A stretch of DNA of 64,000 nucleotides from Chlorogloeopsis fritschii PCC 6912 (GCF_000317285.1 NZ_AJLN01000033.1:1-64000); one strand, 5' to 3'. Counted from the stretch's first letter, positions 44,678 through 54,405 are shown. A program made the numbers and translations. The notes: a model not told the origin generated them from the letters alone.

Positions 44678-45994
44678 TTAGGCTCTCATTGCTTGTTTTC
44701 CTGTCCATCGCTGCCAACGAAGGATTGCCTCATTGACTCGCTTTGGATCTTCGTCTCCAGCAAAACAAATCCGTCTTAAACGTTCACAAGCAATTAGTGC
44801 TTCACCATGTCCGATAGAAGGGATAATTACAAAACTACCGGGTTTGGTAAAAAAGCTCACCAAGTAAGAAACGATGCCTTCAACACCCTCAATATCAAAA
44901 TTATGAGTTGGTTTAAGCAAAGTTTCTTGGGAAAAAATAGCAGTGTATATATTTCCTATAACTAATTCATATCTAAAGGGCATTTGAGTGCTTCTGCAAA
45001 GATTGTAGATAGATCCCTCACGACACATCACAGCGACAACACGAGCTTCGTTCACTAAGTAGTCATGGTTCCAAGAACAACTGGGAGGAGCGATCGCCAA
45101 TGCAGCATTAGATGGTAATAGTTGAATAAAATCTTCATCGGTGGTATCGCCACAATAAATCATGTGTCGGTCTAGAATCCAGACTTCGTCAGTCTGTATC
45201 TGAATTTCATCGGTCTTAATATTTTTTGATACACGTTGAGTTGGCTTGCTAGACTCTTTAGCTTCTTTTTGGGCTATGGCGTTTTGAAAAGCAACTAACT
45301 GAAGTTGCTTATGTTTCTCTCTTGCTTGTGCTGCTAGCTTTTTTTGCTTTTCTAGTTCGTCTCTTTTTTGTTTTGCTCTAGCTTCTTGTGCCGCTATTTC
45401 TGCTTGTTCTGCCTCTTGTAGTTCTTTACCTCCCGCCCTGGCTATTTTCAGTAACGCTGAGGTACTCTTAGCAATTGGCGTGCCTTTAATCATCTCCTTA
45501 ACTTCAGGAACAATGTTTTTAGCAATTTGTTTACCATACTGTAAAGTGCGCTCTGTATAGCCTATTTCTTGTGCCAACTCCAATGTAGTTTTCGGCGGTG
45601 GTGAAATACTTTCACCACCTCTTTGGGTAAATTGGTTGTCCCCTACCTTTGCCCTCAGCCCCATCCGTTCTAGAATTCGATCGCGTTCCAACCATAATTC
45701 CGAGCGTTCTAGAGCATCTAATTCGCTGCGAATCAAGTTTTCATCGATTTCTGCTAGGCGGGCATGGTCTTTGTCTTCGCAGGTAATAATACAACACTCT
45801 ATCTCGTTCAAACCAATGAGCTTACAGGCAGTCAGACGGTGCAAGCCTGCAACTAGATTGAGGTTTTGGTCTAAAGTAATAGGGTTCAAAAGTCCATTAG
45901 CTTTGATAGACTCCATTAACTCAGCGACTTTTTGGTCATTGAGAGGACGCCTATTAGGGAGAATGTTGACACGGTTAATGTCAATGAAGGGCAT
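44678..45994 (-). CDS. ParB-like nuclease domain protein fused to a degenerate methyltransferase domain
   Basis: A 438-residue protein. Residues 1-95 form the ParB/Srx domain with VAGLHRLTACKLIG (box II) and a following helical DNA-binding-like region to about 165. Residues 190-255 are a charged coiled coil (Glu/Lys/Ala/Gln). Residues 268-438 resemble N6/N4 DNA methyltransferases fused to ParB in phages: VWILDRHMIYCGDTTDEDF, then APPS (302-305) where the catalytic DPPY is expected, and a C-terminal SAM-site-like segment ending GDEDPKRVNEAILRWQRWTG where DPFxGSG should precede. Both catalytic signatures are lost, so methylation is unlikely. It is divergent from a P1B ATPase gene; 450 bases separate the starts. 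Confidence 0.8.
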   Translation of the reverse strand: MPFIDINRVNILPNRRPLNDQKVAELMESIKANGLLNPITLDQNLNLVAGLHRLTACKLIGLNEIECCIITCEDKDHARLAEIDENLIRSELDALERSELWLERDRILERMGLRAKVGDNQFTQRGGESISPPPKTTLELAQEIGYTERTLQYGKQIAKNIVPEVKEMIKGTPIAKSTSALLKIARAGGKELQEAEQAEIAAQEARAKQKRDELEKQKKLAAQAREKHKQLQLVAFQNAIAQKEAKESSKPTQRVSKNIKTDEIQIQTDEVWILDRHMIYCGDTTDEDFIQLLPSNAALAIAPPSCSWNHDYLVNEARVVAVMCREGSIYNLCRSTQMPFRYELVIGNIYTAIFSQETLLKPTHNFDIEGVEGIVSYLVSFFTKPGSFVIIPSIGHGEALIACERLRRICFAGDEDPKRVNEAILRWQRWTGKQAMRA

Positions 45995-46444
45995 AACATT
46001 CTTTCTCTCTTAATCCAAAATTTTTAACTGATAAATTTTATGAATGTTTAAAAATTTTTACCATTTTTTTTGAAAGCTTTAGCGCATGTTCAGCCGGGAA
46101 TAAATGTCAATTCAATGCCATTCACCTCCAACTAGCAAATACAGATTCGATAAATTATAGTTAATTATTAGTATAAGTTATTCTATAGGATTTTGCTGTA
46201 AAACATTGCTATTGAGGAGTTTGTTGGTACAGTTAAGTGCGATATTAACAATCAATTGGTAAAAATAGACACGCTCGAATTACTTAATTTAAGCGAAACT
46301 TATATATTTAATCTGTAATTTTATACTCTAGTAGGAAGCAATTGTTCCTAAGATAGATGCAACAAAAGGCTCCTTCTGTCAAGATGTTTGTCAATTTCTT
46401 AAAATTCTTTTTTAAACCTGATTGATATTAAAGGTAGAACAATA
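45995..46444. promoter_or_regulatory. Divergent region between the ParB-like gene and a P1B ATPase
   Basis: These 450 AT-rich bases separate two divergent genes and should hold both promoters. I see no reliable -10/-35 pair or known metal-regulator operator. The region is a natural place to look for binding by the ParB-like protein. Confidence 0.35.
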
Positions 46445-48742
46445 ATGAGATCGGTTGCAGAAATAGAAACTCTGAGCTTAAAGAAGCATATTGGGGAAAT
46501 AGATTATCAAATCATCCATTCTACTAGCGGTCGCCTCCGGATTAAAATTCCTCGATTATCTAAAGATCTAAAGTATGCCAACCAACTAAATTGGTTAATT
46601 GAGTCTTTTGACTTCATCATTAGTGTTCGCATCAATCCAGCAGCAGAATCATTAATCATCCACTATCAAGAAAAGCTTGTTTCCAGCACCATAGTCGAAG
46701 AAAGCCTACTGATGATGATTCAGCAGGCAGCGATCGCCGAAACTTCGTCACAAATTACCTGGGCTGAAACAGAATTTAAACCAGCAATCGACTGGGTAAT
46801 CGAGAGAGTTGGAATGCCTGTCTTTAGTTTGGGATTGGCACTTTTAGCCCAACAATTCCTACCTATTCCCCCTTTGTTGCTAGCAGGAGTGGTAGCTGTT
46901 GCCGCAATTCCGTTTATCCAGCGCACACTCGATCTGATGTTGACAGAGCGTCGTTTGGATGCGGATATTCTGGATATCCTTTGGATGAGTCTTTATACAA
47001 TCAAAGGTGATTTTGTCGGCCCGGCATTAATGGTTAGCCTGATAGAGTCAGGAGATGTGCTTAGAGATGCTACCGCCCGTGCCAATGAGCAACAAATGTT
47101 AGATTTACTGCAAGGAGTAGATAAGTACGTCAGGATAGAACGGGATGGAAAAGAGGAGCGCATTCAATTAAGCGAGGTGAAAAAAGGCGATCGCATAGTT
47201 GTTTATGCAGGTGAAACAATTCCCGTCAGCGGACGGGTATTAAGGGGTACTGCCCTGATCGACGAACACAAGTTAACAGGTGAATCGAAGCTAGTTTCTC
47301 GCTCAGAGGGACAAGTCGTCCATGCTTCTACCCTAGTATTGCAAGGTAAGATTTGCGTCCTCACAAAACGAACTGGCAAGAATACTCGTCTAGGTTTGGC
47401 AGTTCAGCTGATGCAATCTGCGCCAGTACACGATACTCGTGTAGAAGATTACGCCTCTAAAATCGCTAATGCCCTAATTGCACCAACCCTGTTATTAAGT
47501 GGAGCCATTTTTGCCCTGACGCAAGATGTATCGAGGGCACTTGCTCCCCTCCATCTTGACTTTGGGCACGCCATTCGGATTGCAGTTCCAACAACTGCTC
47601 TTGCAGCCGTCACCTATGCTGCTCGTCAGGGAATTTACATCCGCAGCGGTCGAGCTTTGGAAATGCTAGCACGGATAGATACCGTCGTCTTTGACAAAAC
47701 TGGAACATTAACTCAAGGAAATGCAGCAGTCGTGGCGATTGAAACAGCACACGAGCAAATATCGCCCCAACAAATCCTAGCACTTGCCGCTTCTGCCGAA
47801 CAAGGTAATTCTCACCCCGTAGCTAGTGCTATTATTCGCTGTGCGGAAGAAAATGGAGTTGAAATTAAACTTTCTACAACCAAGGATTATCGGATTGGCT
47901 TAGGAATTGTTGCCCTGATTGAGGATGAAAAGATTTTAGTAGGTAGCGAATTGCTCCTTGAACAAGAGGGTATTAATTTAGATGCCATCCACAAAAAATA
48001 TCCAAATTTGAAAACAAGCAGTTACTCTCTTGTTTATGTTGCTAAGAATAATCAACTGCTAGGAGTAATTTTGTTTACCGATCCTCTGCGTCCAGAAAGT
48101 ACAAAAGTTGTTGAATCTTTACAATGTCAGGGTATGACAACTTACATCTTAACAGGAGACAATCAACGTGTAGCAAATCACGTCGGTGCTCAATTAGGCA
48201 TCAACCAGGAACGCACATATGCCCAAGTTTTCCCTGACAAAAAAGTTGAAGTGATATGTAACTTAAAAGACAGAGGGCAGATAGTAGCATTTGTTGGTGA
48301 AGGTATTAACGATGCTGCCGCTCTTGCTCATGCCGATGTCTCCATATCTTTTCTTGAAGGTAGCGATATTGCCAGAGAAACCGCTGATGTCGTACTTTTG
48401 GATAATGACCTGCGCAGCATTACCCATGCCATTGCCATTTCTAAAAGGGCGATGGAAATTATTTATCAGAATACGGCGATCGCTGCCATTCCCAATATTA
48501 GCGTTGTCCTCGCAGGAGTTTTATTCGCTCTAGATCCAGTGTTAGGAGTTATTATCAGCAATGGTTCAGCCTTACTGGCAGAACTAAACAGTTTCCGACC
48601 TTTATTTGAACCTGATACAGATCCCAACTCCTATGTAGTAGACGAATCCTTAATCTCTACGTTTGCTAATTCTCAGGAAGTCAGTAATTCCAGCAACACC
48701 CAAAAAAAGACAACTACTATTTCTGATTTATTGCCTACTTAA
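46445..48742 (+). CDS. P1B-type cation-transporting ATPase, CPx motif replaced by AVPT
   Basis: A 765-residue transporter. Residues 20-100 form an HMA-like domain lacking CxxC (IIHSTSGRLRIKIPRL). The actuator has TGES (278-281), phosphorylation is at DKTGTLT (D417), the N-domain carries the HP pair (HP 457-458), and TGDN (570-573) and GEGIND (618-623, usual GDGxND) complete the set. In the metal-path helix the CPx triad is replaced by AVPT (380-383), so the coordinating cysteines of Cu/Zn/Cd pumps are absent. About 45 polar residues form the C-terminal tail without the HTH module found in its two paralogues. Transported ion unknown. The next gene follows after 30 bases. Confidence 0.85.
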   Translation: MRSVAEIETLSLKKHIGEIDYQIIHSTSGRLRIKIPRLSKDLKYANQLNWLIESFDFIISVRINPAAESLIIHYQEKLVSSTIVEESLLMMIQQAAIAETSSQITWAETEFKPAIDWVIERVGMPVFSLGLALLAQQFLPIPPLLLAGVVAVAAIPFIQRTLDLMLTERRLDADILDILWMSLYTIKGDFVGPALMVSLIESGDVLRDATARANEQQMLDLLQGVDKYVRIERDGKEERIQLSEVKKGDRIVVYAGETIPVSGRVLRGTALIDEHKLTGESKLVSRSEGQVVHASTLVLQGKICVLTKRTGKNTRLGLAVQLMQSAPVHDTRVEDYASKIANALIAPTLLLSGAIFALTQDVSRALAPLHLDFGHAIRIAVPTTALAAVTYAARQGIYIRSGRALEMLARIDTVVFDKTGTLTQGNAAVVAIETAHEQISPQQILALAASAEQGNSHPVASAIIRCAEENGVEIKLSTTKDYRIGLGIVALIEDEKILVGSELLLEQEGINLDAIHKKYPNLKTSSYSLVYVAKNNQLLGVILFTDPLRPESTKVVESLQCQGMTTYILTGDNQRVANHVGAQLGINQERTYAQVFPDKKVEVICNLKDRGQIVAFVGEGINDAAALAHADVSISFLEGSDIARETADVVLLDNDLRSITHAIAISKRAMEIIYQNTAIAAIPNISVVLAGVLFALDPVLGVIISNGSALLAELNSFRPLFEPDTDPNSYVVDESLISTFANSQEVSNSSNTQKKTTTISDLLPT

Positions 48743-48772
48743 AACATAAAATCTGTAACAGAGGTTATAATC

Positions 48773-50074
48773 ATGCCTCGCTGCCCCGTCTGCCAAAGTA
48801 AGTACATTCATAACAAGGACGATTATTGTCCTTGCTGTAATTGGAATCTACCACCTTACCCATTTCCTATGGGGTGGATCCCCGAAATTGTTCAAAAAGA
48901 AAATACCAGATTGGCTTGGGCGAAAAAAATATGGACAGCCTTACAATTAGCTCAAGAGCGATTAAAACAAGCACAGATACAGCTTGAGCAAGCAAATCAA
49001 CGTGCATCACAAATTACTTTGCAGTTTGAACAAAGTTATCAAGAACGCTCTGATCTGACCGAAATCTTGCAAAAACAAGAAGCCAAACTCACACTCTTGC
49101 AGGAGCAGTTACAGCAATCTACTCAAGAGATGGCACAACTGCGAACTGAACTAGAAGGCATTAAACAAGAGCGCAAGCAAAAGCATACAATAGTACCCGA
49201 CTTCCAATTACAGAAAGTTTCTTCATCAGTCAAAATACAAGAGTTTAGCTTTGAAGTTGTAACCTTAAACAACAGGGGACAACCAATTAACTGCTCCATC
49301 AACAAAGCACAATATTTTCAAGAACATCTGGGAGATAGTGTCTTTCTGAATATGGTTTACATTCCAGGAGGAACATTTTTGATGGGATCTCCTGAAGATG
49401 AATTAGGTAGAGAGAGCAATGAAGCACCCCAACATCCAGTCGCCCTCCAACCTTTCTACTTTAGTAGATTTCCCATTACTCAAGCCCAGTGGAGGATAAT
49501 TGCCCAACTTCCCCAAATCAACAGATATCTCAACCCAGATCCCTCCAATTTCAAACACCCAGATACTCCCGTCGAGAAAGTCTGCTGGTATGATGCCATT
49601 GAGTTTTGTGCAAGACTTACCCAACTCACAGGGCATAGTTATCGCTTACCAAGTGAAGCAGAGTGGGAATTCGCCTGTCGGGCTGGAACTACAACTCCTT
49701 TCCACTTTGGTGAAACCATAACCTCTAACCTTGCTAATTATGACGGTAGCTATATTTACGGTTCTGGAACAGAAGGGCCATATCGCCAACAGACTACCCC
49801 TGTTGGGTGCTTCCAAATAGCCAATGCTTTTGGGCTATCCGACTTACACGGCAATGTCTGGGAATGGTGTGCCGATTCTTGGCATGAAAACTATCAAAAT
49901 GCACCTTCTGATGGCAGTATTTGGCAGTTGGATAAGTCTAACAACTGTCGTGTATTGCGAGGTGGAGCGTGGTATTGCCTCCCCACTCTCTGCCGTTCAG
50001 CCCAGCGCCATTGGGATCAAGCAGATCATGCAGGTAGTGGCACTGGTTTTCGAGTAGTCTGTTTTGCAATCTAA
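48773..50074 (+). CDS. Zinc-ribbon, coiled-coil, SUMF1/formylglycine-generating-type protein
   Basis: A 433-residue protein with three parts. A zinc ribbon, MPRCPVCQSKYIHNKDDYCP plus CC, has two CxxC-like pairs. A coiled coil of about 85 residues (60-150) is Gln/Glu/Leu-rich. A SUMF1/FGE-sulfatase domain covers about 190-433, with VYIPGGTFLMGSPEDELG, SYRLPSEAEWEFACRAGT, DLHGNVWEWCADSW and RVLRGGAWYC, ending TGFRVV. FGE-fold proteins include formylglycine-generating enzymes and many non-enzymatic binding proteins; without the two active-site cysteines placed I would not claim oxidase activity. It starts 30 bases after the P1B ATPase with a GAGG site, so it is probably co-transcribed. Confidence 0.85.
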   Translation: MPRCPVCQSKYIHNKDDYCPCCNWNLPPYPFPMGWIPEIVQKENTRLAWAKKIWTALQLAQERLKQAQIQLEQANQRASQITLQFEQSYQERSDLTEILQKQEAKLTLLQEQLQQSTQEMAQLRTELEGIKQERKQKHTIVPDFQLQKVSSSVKIQEFSFEVVTLNNRGQPINCSINKAQYFQEHLGDSVFLNMVYIPGGTFLMGSPEDELGRESNEAPQHPVALQPFYFSRFPITQAQWRIIAQLPQINRYLNPDPSNFKHPDTPVEKVCWYDAIEFCARLTQLTGHSYRLPSEAEWEFACRAGTTTPFHFGETITSNLANYDGSYIYGSGTEGPYRQQTTPVGCFQIANAFGLSDLHGNVWEWCADSWHENYQNAPSDGSIWQLDKSNNCRVLRGGAWYCLPTLCRSAQRHWDQADHAGSGTGFRVVCFAI

Positions 50075-50398
50075 ATCATCATAATTGGATAGTTATTTAT
50101 CCTTAATCTATGATATAAAAAAATTGAGAGTAAAACTGTAGAAATCAAGTCTTCCAAAATCAGTTCCAAAAGCAGCTAAGTAATTGCTTTTCTTTGTAAA
50201 TTTTTAAGTTTTGTCCGGCGATTACCCATTTAGCTTGCATTTTAGTATCAGCAATATTCAAGTAGCATAAATGTATATTTATGCCACTTAATGTTGACTT
50301 GCTAAAATTCATCATCTATTCCCCTAAACCGAAGCTGAGACAAGATGATGAATTTATATTTTCTGTTTTTCAATAGAGAAAAGTGAGGAAGGATAAAC

Positions 50399-50626
50399 GT
50401 GTCGTCACAACAAATAAACCAATTCCATGAGCTAAAGCAATTCCATCAACTAGTTCTTCAAGATGCTTCCTTAAAAGAGCGTTTAGGAGTAGCGACAGAC
50501 CAAGCCAGTCTCGTCAGAATAGCAGTACAGTTAGGAACAGAATTGGGTTATAGTTTTACCCACCAAGAAGTCGAGGCTTATATAGACCAAAATATATTAA
50601 CTTTGATGAGACAATTTTTATTCTAA
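50399..50626 (+). CDS. Nif11-like domain small protein
   Basis: A 75-residue protein with the Nif11 pattern: the helix QFHELKQFHQLVLQDASLKE, then RLGVATDQASLVRIAVQLG and ELGYSFTHQEVEAYI. In cyanobacteria Nif11 domains are the leader parts of many ribosomal natural-product precursors, but this one ends in LTLMRQFLF without a Gly-Gly cleavage site or core peptide, so it may be a stand-alone member. The start is GTG with GAGGAAGG about 7 bases before it. An intrinsic terminator follows 20 bases past the stop, so it is a short monocistronic or terminal unit. Confidence 0.8.
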   Translation: MSSQQINQFHELKQFHQLVLQDASLKERLGVATDQASLVRIAVQLGTELGYSFTHQEVEAYIDQNILTLMRQFLF

Positions 50627-50643
50627 TATCATCGAACGCTTAG

Positions 50644-50676
50644 ATCCCCGACTTCTTAGAGAAGTCGGGGATTTTG
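50644..50676 (+). terminator. Intrinsic terminator with ATCCCCGACTTCT stem
   Basis: A 13-base-pair stem with a 3-base loop, followed by TTTTGTTGTT, 18 bases after the Nif11-like gene. Its stem core is the same as the hairpin at 31120-31153. Confidence 0.8.
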
Positions 50677-51594
50677 TTGTTCACAAATGATTTAAGACTG
50701 CTATATAGAAATTCTTGATAGTTTTCATTGAAACTCTTGCAAAAGTCATTCTTCCGTACCTAATACTCCACACTTGAAGCATAAGAAAAAATAATATTTA
50801 TACAAGAGGCCTGTTAAACTGTAGGGACACAAAAACTTGCACTCCTACGATTATCTGGAAGTAAAACTATTAAAATCTATGATATTTTCATAAATTAGTG
50901 AATTTATCTTTAAATAATCTATTTTTGTCAGGATTTTTTTGCTTATTCCAGCAAATAGTTTTTTATGCTGTTTATCACTACCATAAGCAATAATTTTTTA
51001 GCTTCAGAGAGAATTATATGAATTGATAGTATAGTATCAATGAAATTAAATTTTCTTTTAAAATTAATTAGTTACGTAAAACAAAATTCATAAAACTTTC
51101 TATTTTTTCTTTGCTTTTTTATGTAAACTCTTCTTTAATAGAGATATAGAGATAGCCTCAAAGTATAAACACATATCACACTTCTACTCATAAATCATTC
51201 TTGTGGAATGGTTATCTCACTAGTGCTCCCTTTTGATGCGACTGTTTAGCTCATCTCAAAAAGTAAGGTTGCCAAAACTTTTATATTGCTTATATTGCTT
51301 AGGTTTTGGTAATTCGATGATTGTCTAACTATTAAGAGTCATCCAATTCGTTTTATCGTCACAGAAAAACGTCAATCAAATTCACAAAATGACTTAAATT
51401 TTCAATGATTAATAGCTCAGTTCAAAGCATGGCAAAAAATTCCTGCCAAACTTTGATGTATTCATGATGATTCAGGAGGCTAATTAAAAGCTTCCTGAAT
51501 ACACAGGTACAAGCTGTAAGACTTGCAAAAATGTACAGCAAGTTATTGTCTTAAAATTTGTACCTCAGATAACAACTCAATTTAGGAGTGCCTT
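50677..51594. other. Long AT-rich gene-free stretch before the HTH-ATPase
   Basis: About 920 bases without a convincing frame, among the longest gaps in the window. The last 200 bases (51395-51594) presumably hold the leader and promoter of the ATPase gene. I see short direct repeats (for example TATATTGCTTATATTGCTTAGG near 51283-51304) but no recognised operator, RNA family or riboswitch. Confidence 0.35.
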
Positions 51595-54399
51595 ATGACG
51601 GTTACAGCAGTTGCGGATAGATTGGTTATATCAGTAGAGACTCACTCCAGTCAGGCAGAAAATATCCATTATCAGGTTGTGCATTGGATACCAGGACGTT
51701 TTCGCATCCGAATTTCTCAACTACATGAGGATGAAGAATACACCACTAAACTTAAGTACGTTCTTGACACAATCGAATTTGTGACGGAAGTTGAAATCAA
51801 TGCCCAAGCTAGTTCCCTGGTAGTCAATTACAAACATCAACCAACTGCAACTGCCATTGCCATAGTTCAAGAAAAGCTATTCACTGCAATTCAGCGAGCG
51901 TCTGAAGTTGAAGTTCCTCTCGGATGGACAGGAGAAAAAGAAGAGAAAAAAGCTGATAATGAGGTTGATTTTGTAGAACGATTGGGATTTCCTATTGCTG
52001 GTTTGGTGTTGAGTGTAGGAGCACTAGTCGGCTTGCCAATTCCAGGTTTTGTGATTGCAGGTGTTGTATTTGTTGGTGCTATGCCAGTCTTTAAACGAGC
52101 ATGGGAAGCAATTCAACAAGATCGTCAACTCACCATAGATTTCCTTGATGGTTTGGCAATCTCTTTACATACCCTCCAAGGACACTACTTTGCACCTTCC
52201 TTTATGTTGGGTTTAGTGGAAGGTGGTGAAGCAGTTCGGGATATGACTGCTCGTGGCAGTGAGCGGGCAAATCTCGACTTGATGTCTTGTTTGAACAAAA
52301 CCACCATTGTCATTCGCGATGATCGGGAAATAGAAATCGACACGAAAGATGTGGTAGTGGGCGATCGCGTCTTGGTATACCCCGGCGATCAGGTTCCCGT
52401 TGACGGCATTATCTTGACGGGTACTGGTATTCTTGACCAGTGCAAGCTGACTGGAGAATCAGTTCCTGTGACTCGTCGAGAAGGCGATGAGGTGTTTGCT
52501 TCAACGCTGCTAGTAGATGGTAACTTGATAATACTTGCAGAGCGAACTGGCAACAACACCCGTGCTGGTGTGATTGTCAACTTGATGCAGGCGGCTCCGG
52601 TGCATGATACCCGCGTCGAAAACTATGCGGCAACAGTGGCAAATCAGTTTGTGCTACCTACCCTGTTAATTGCTGGTGGCGTCGGACTTGCTTCAGGTAA
52701 TATGAATCGGGCAGTTGCGCTGTTGACACTGGACTTTGGTACTGGCATTCGCGTTTCCGTCCCCACAACAATTCTCTCTGTACTCACCTACGCCGCTCGT
52801 AATGGCGTCCTTATTCGCAGTGGTCGAGCCATTGAAATTTTGGCAACCATCGACACCGTTGTCTTTGACAAGACAGGAACATTGACGATCGGACATGCAG
52901 GCGTCAATGACATTGATATCATGGACGATCGCTTTACCAAGGATGAGGTATTGTGTTTAGCTGCTACTGCTGAACAAGGGCTAACCCACCCAATTGCTGA
53001 AGCGATCGTTCACAATGCCAGAGATAAGGGACTTGTTCTCAAGGAATGTGAAGAGTGGGAGTACAAGGTTGGTTTGGGTGCAGTCGCAAAAATCGACGGG
53101 ATGCAGATCATTGTGGGCAGTCCCCGGTTTATGACTCAAGAAAACGTCGATCTAAATGAATACGATCGCCGCTACCCAGATGCTAAGTCTGGAGGGCAAT
53201 CTCTGGTCTACGTGGCAGGTGATGGCAAACTTATAGGTGTGATTCGCTATAGCGATCCACCACGCGAAGAAAGTAAGGCAGTAATCAAAGAACTGAAGGA
53301 GATGGGCATCAATGCTTATATGTTAAGTGGTGATGTCACACGAGTAGCCAGAGCGATCGCTGGCAACTTGGGCATGAACCCCGATAACATCTATGCAGAA
53401 GCCTTTCCAGAGAAGAAAGTCGAAGTTGTCAAAGGATTGCACGACAGTGGTAAAACTGTTGCCTTCTGCGGAGACGGCATCAACGACTCAGCTGCTTTAG
53501 CGTATGCTGATGTTTCTATTTCCTTTGCGGGTGCAACAGACATTGCCAGAGAAACAGCTGATGTGGTGCTGATGGAAGACGACCTACGCGGCTTAATTAT
53601 GGCAATTAAATGTGCCCGCCAAGCAATGGACATTATCTGGCAGAATACAGCGATCGTGGCAATTCCTAACCTTGGCGCTCTACTTTCAGGTATTTTCTTT
53701 GCCCTCGATCCAATTTTGGCAGTGGTAATCAACAATGGTACTGCTATTTTGGCAGAACTAAACGGTCTGCGCCCGTTGATGGGGCCGGGTGACGTCACTC
53801 CATTAGGACATACACTCAGCGCTGCCGAAATAGCCGAAGAAGAAAATCGGCTTCACCAGCATCAACCCACATCTACATCTAACCAAGTTCTACCAACCTA
53901 TGATGTGCAGGTTGAAGAAGTTCTTGTCTCTTCTGAATTGCAATCCGAGGTGAAAAACAAGGTAGCTGACACCAACGGACATAGCAACCATGAAAATGGT
54001 AACGGTAATGGCAATGGTCATAAAGAAAATCCTGCCGTCATTCTCAATGGAGCAAACGGACATAGTAACCACGAAAATGGCAATGGTCATAAAGAAAATC
54101 CTGCCATCACTCTAAATGGAGCAAATGGTTCCCAAGTAAAGAGCCAACCAACCACAGTTAAGGCTGCAAAACCTTCTGAAAAGAAGACACTACAACTAAA
54201 GCAAAGTGAATTAGCAAAACGGTTGGGATTATCTTCGCAATCACTAACACGTCACCGTTCCAGACCTGGTTTCATTGAGTGGAGCAGAATCCAAGACCCA
54301 GAAGGTGTTGCTTGGGTATACGAACCAACAACTAAGTCTTTTCATGTAGTTGATTCCTTAGTCTACGGAGCACAATCGCCTGCCGAGAGTTTAGTTTAG
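51595..54399 (+). CDS. P1B-type cation ATPase with His/Asn/Gly-rich linker and C-terminal HTH-like module
   Basis: A 934-residue pump. It has an HMA-like N-domain without CxxC (25-105; VVHWIPGRFRIRISQL), TGES (286-289), SVPT in place of CPx (388-391), phosphorylation D425 in DKTGTLT, HP (465-466), SGDV for TGDN (578-581) and GDGIND (626-631). So the catalytic set is essentially complete, but the metal cysteines are absent. After the last helix comes a tail of 200 residues: residues 794-846 hold a twofold repeat built on NGHSNHENGNGHKENP, which could bind divalent metals through histidines. Residues 866-915 (LKQSELAKRLGLSSQSLTRH, then DPEGVAWVYEP) form an HTH-like module shared with the pseudo-ATPase at 40140. 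A terminator-like hairpin follows. Confidence 0.87.
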   Translation: MTVTAVADRLVISVETHSSQAENIHYQVVHWIPGRFRIRISQLHEDEEYTTKLKYVLDTIEFVTEVEINAQASSLVVNYKHQPTATAIAIVQEKLFTAIQRASEVEVPLGWTGEKEEKKADNEVDFVERLGFPIAGLVLSVGALVGLPIPGFVIAGVVFVGAMPVFKRAWEAIQQDRQLTIDFLDGLAISLHTLQGHYFAPSFMLGLVEGGEAVRDMTARGSERANLDLMSCLNKTTIVIRDDREIEIDTKDVVVGDRVLVYPGDQVPVDGIILTGTGILDQCKLTGESVPVTRREGDEVFASTLLVDGNLIILAERTGNNTRAGVIVNLMQAAPVHDTRVENYAATVANQFVLPTLLIAGGVGLASGNMNRAVALLTLDFGTGIRVSVPTTILSVLTYAARNGVLIRSGRAIEILATIDTVVFDKTGTLTIGHAGVNDIDIMDDRFTKDEVLCLAATAEQGLTHPIAEAIVHNARDKGLVLKECEEWEYKVGLGAVAKIDGMQIIVGSPRFMTQENVDLNEYDRRYPDAKSGGQSLVYVAGDGKLIGVIRYSDPPREESKAVIKELKEMGINAYMLSGDVTRVARAIAGNLGMNPDNIYAEAFPEKKVEVVKGLHDSGKTVAFCGDGINDSAALAYADVSISFAGATDIARETADVVLMEDDLRGLIMAIKCARQAMDIIWQNTAIVAIPNLGALLSGIFFALDPILAVVINNGTAILAELNGLRPLMGPGDVTPLGHTLSAAEIAEEENRLHQHQPTSTSNQVLPTYDVQVEEVLVSSELQSEVKNKVADTNGHSNHENGNGNGNGHKENPAVILNGANGHSNHENGNGHKENPAITLNGANGSQVKSQPTTVKAAKPSEKKTLQLKQSELAKRLGLSSQSLTRHRSRPGFIEWSRIQDPEGVAWVYEPTTKSFHVVDSLVYGAQSPAESLV

Positions 54400-54405
54400 C
54401 TAGAA

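Noticed and set aside
53391-53798. Open frame of 135 codons opposite the HTH-ATPase
   Set aside because: It is antisense to the conserved GDGIND region, low-complexity and without RBS.
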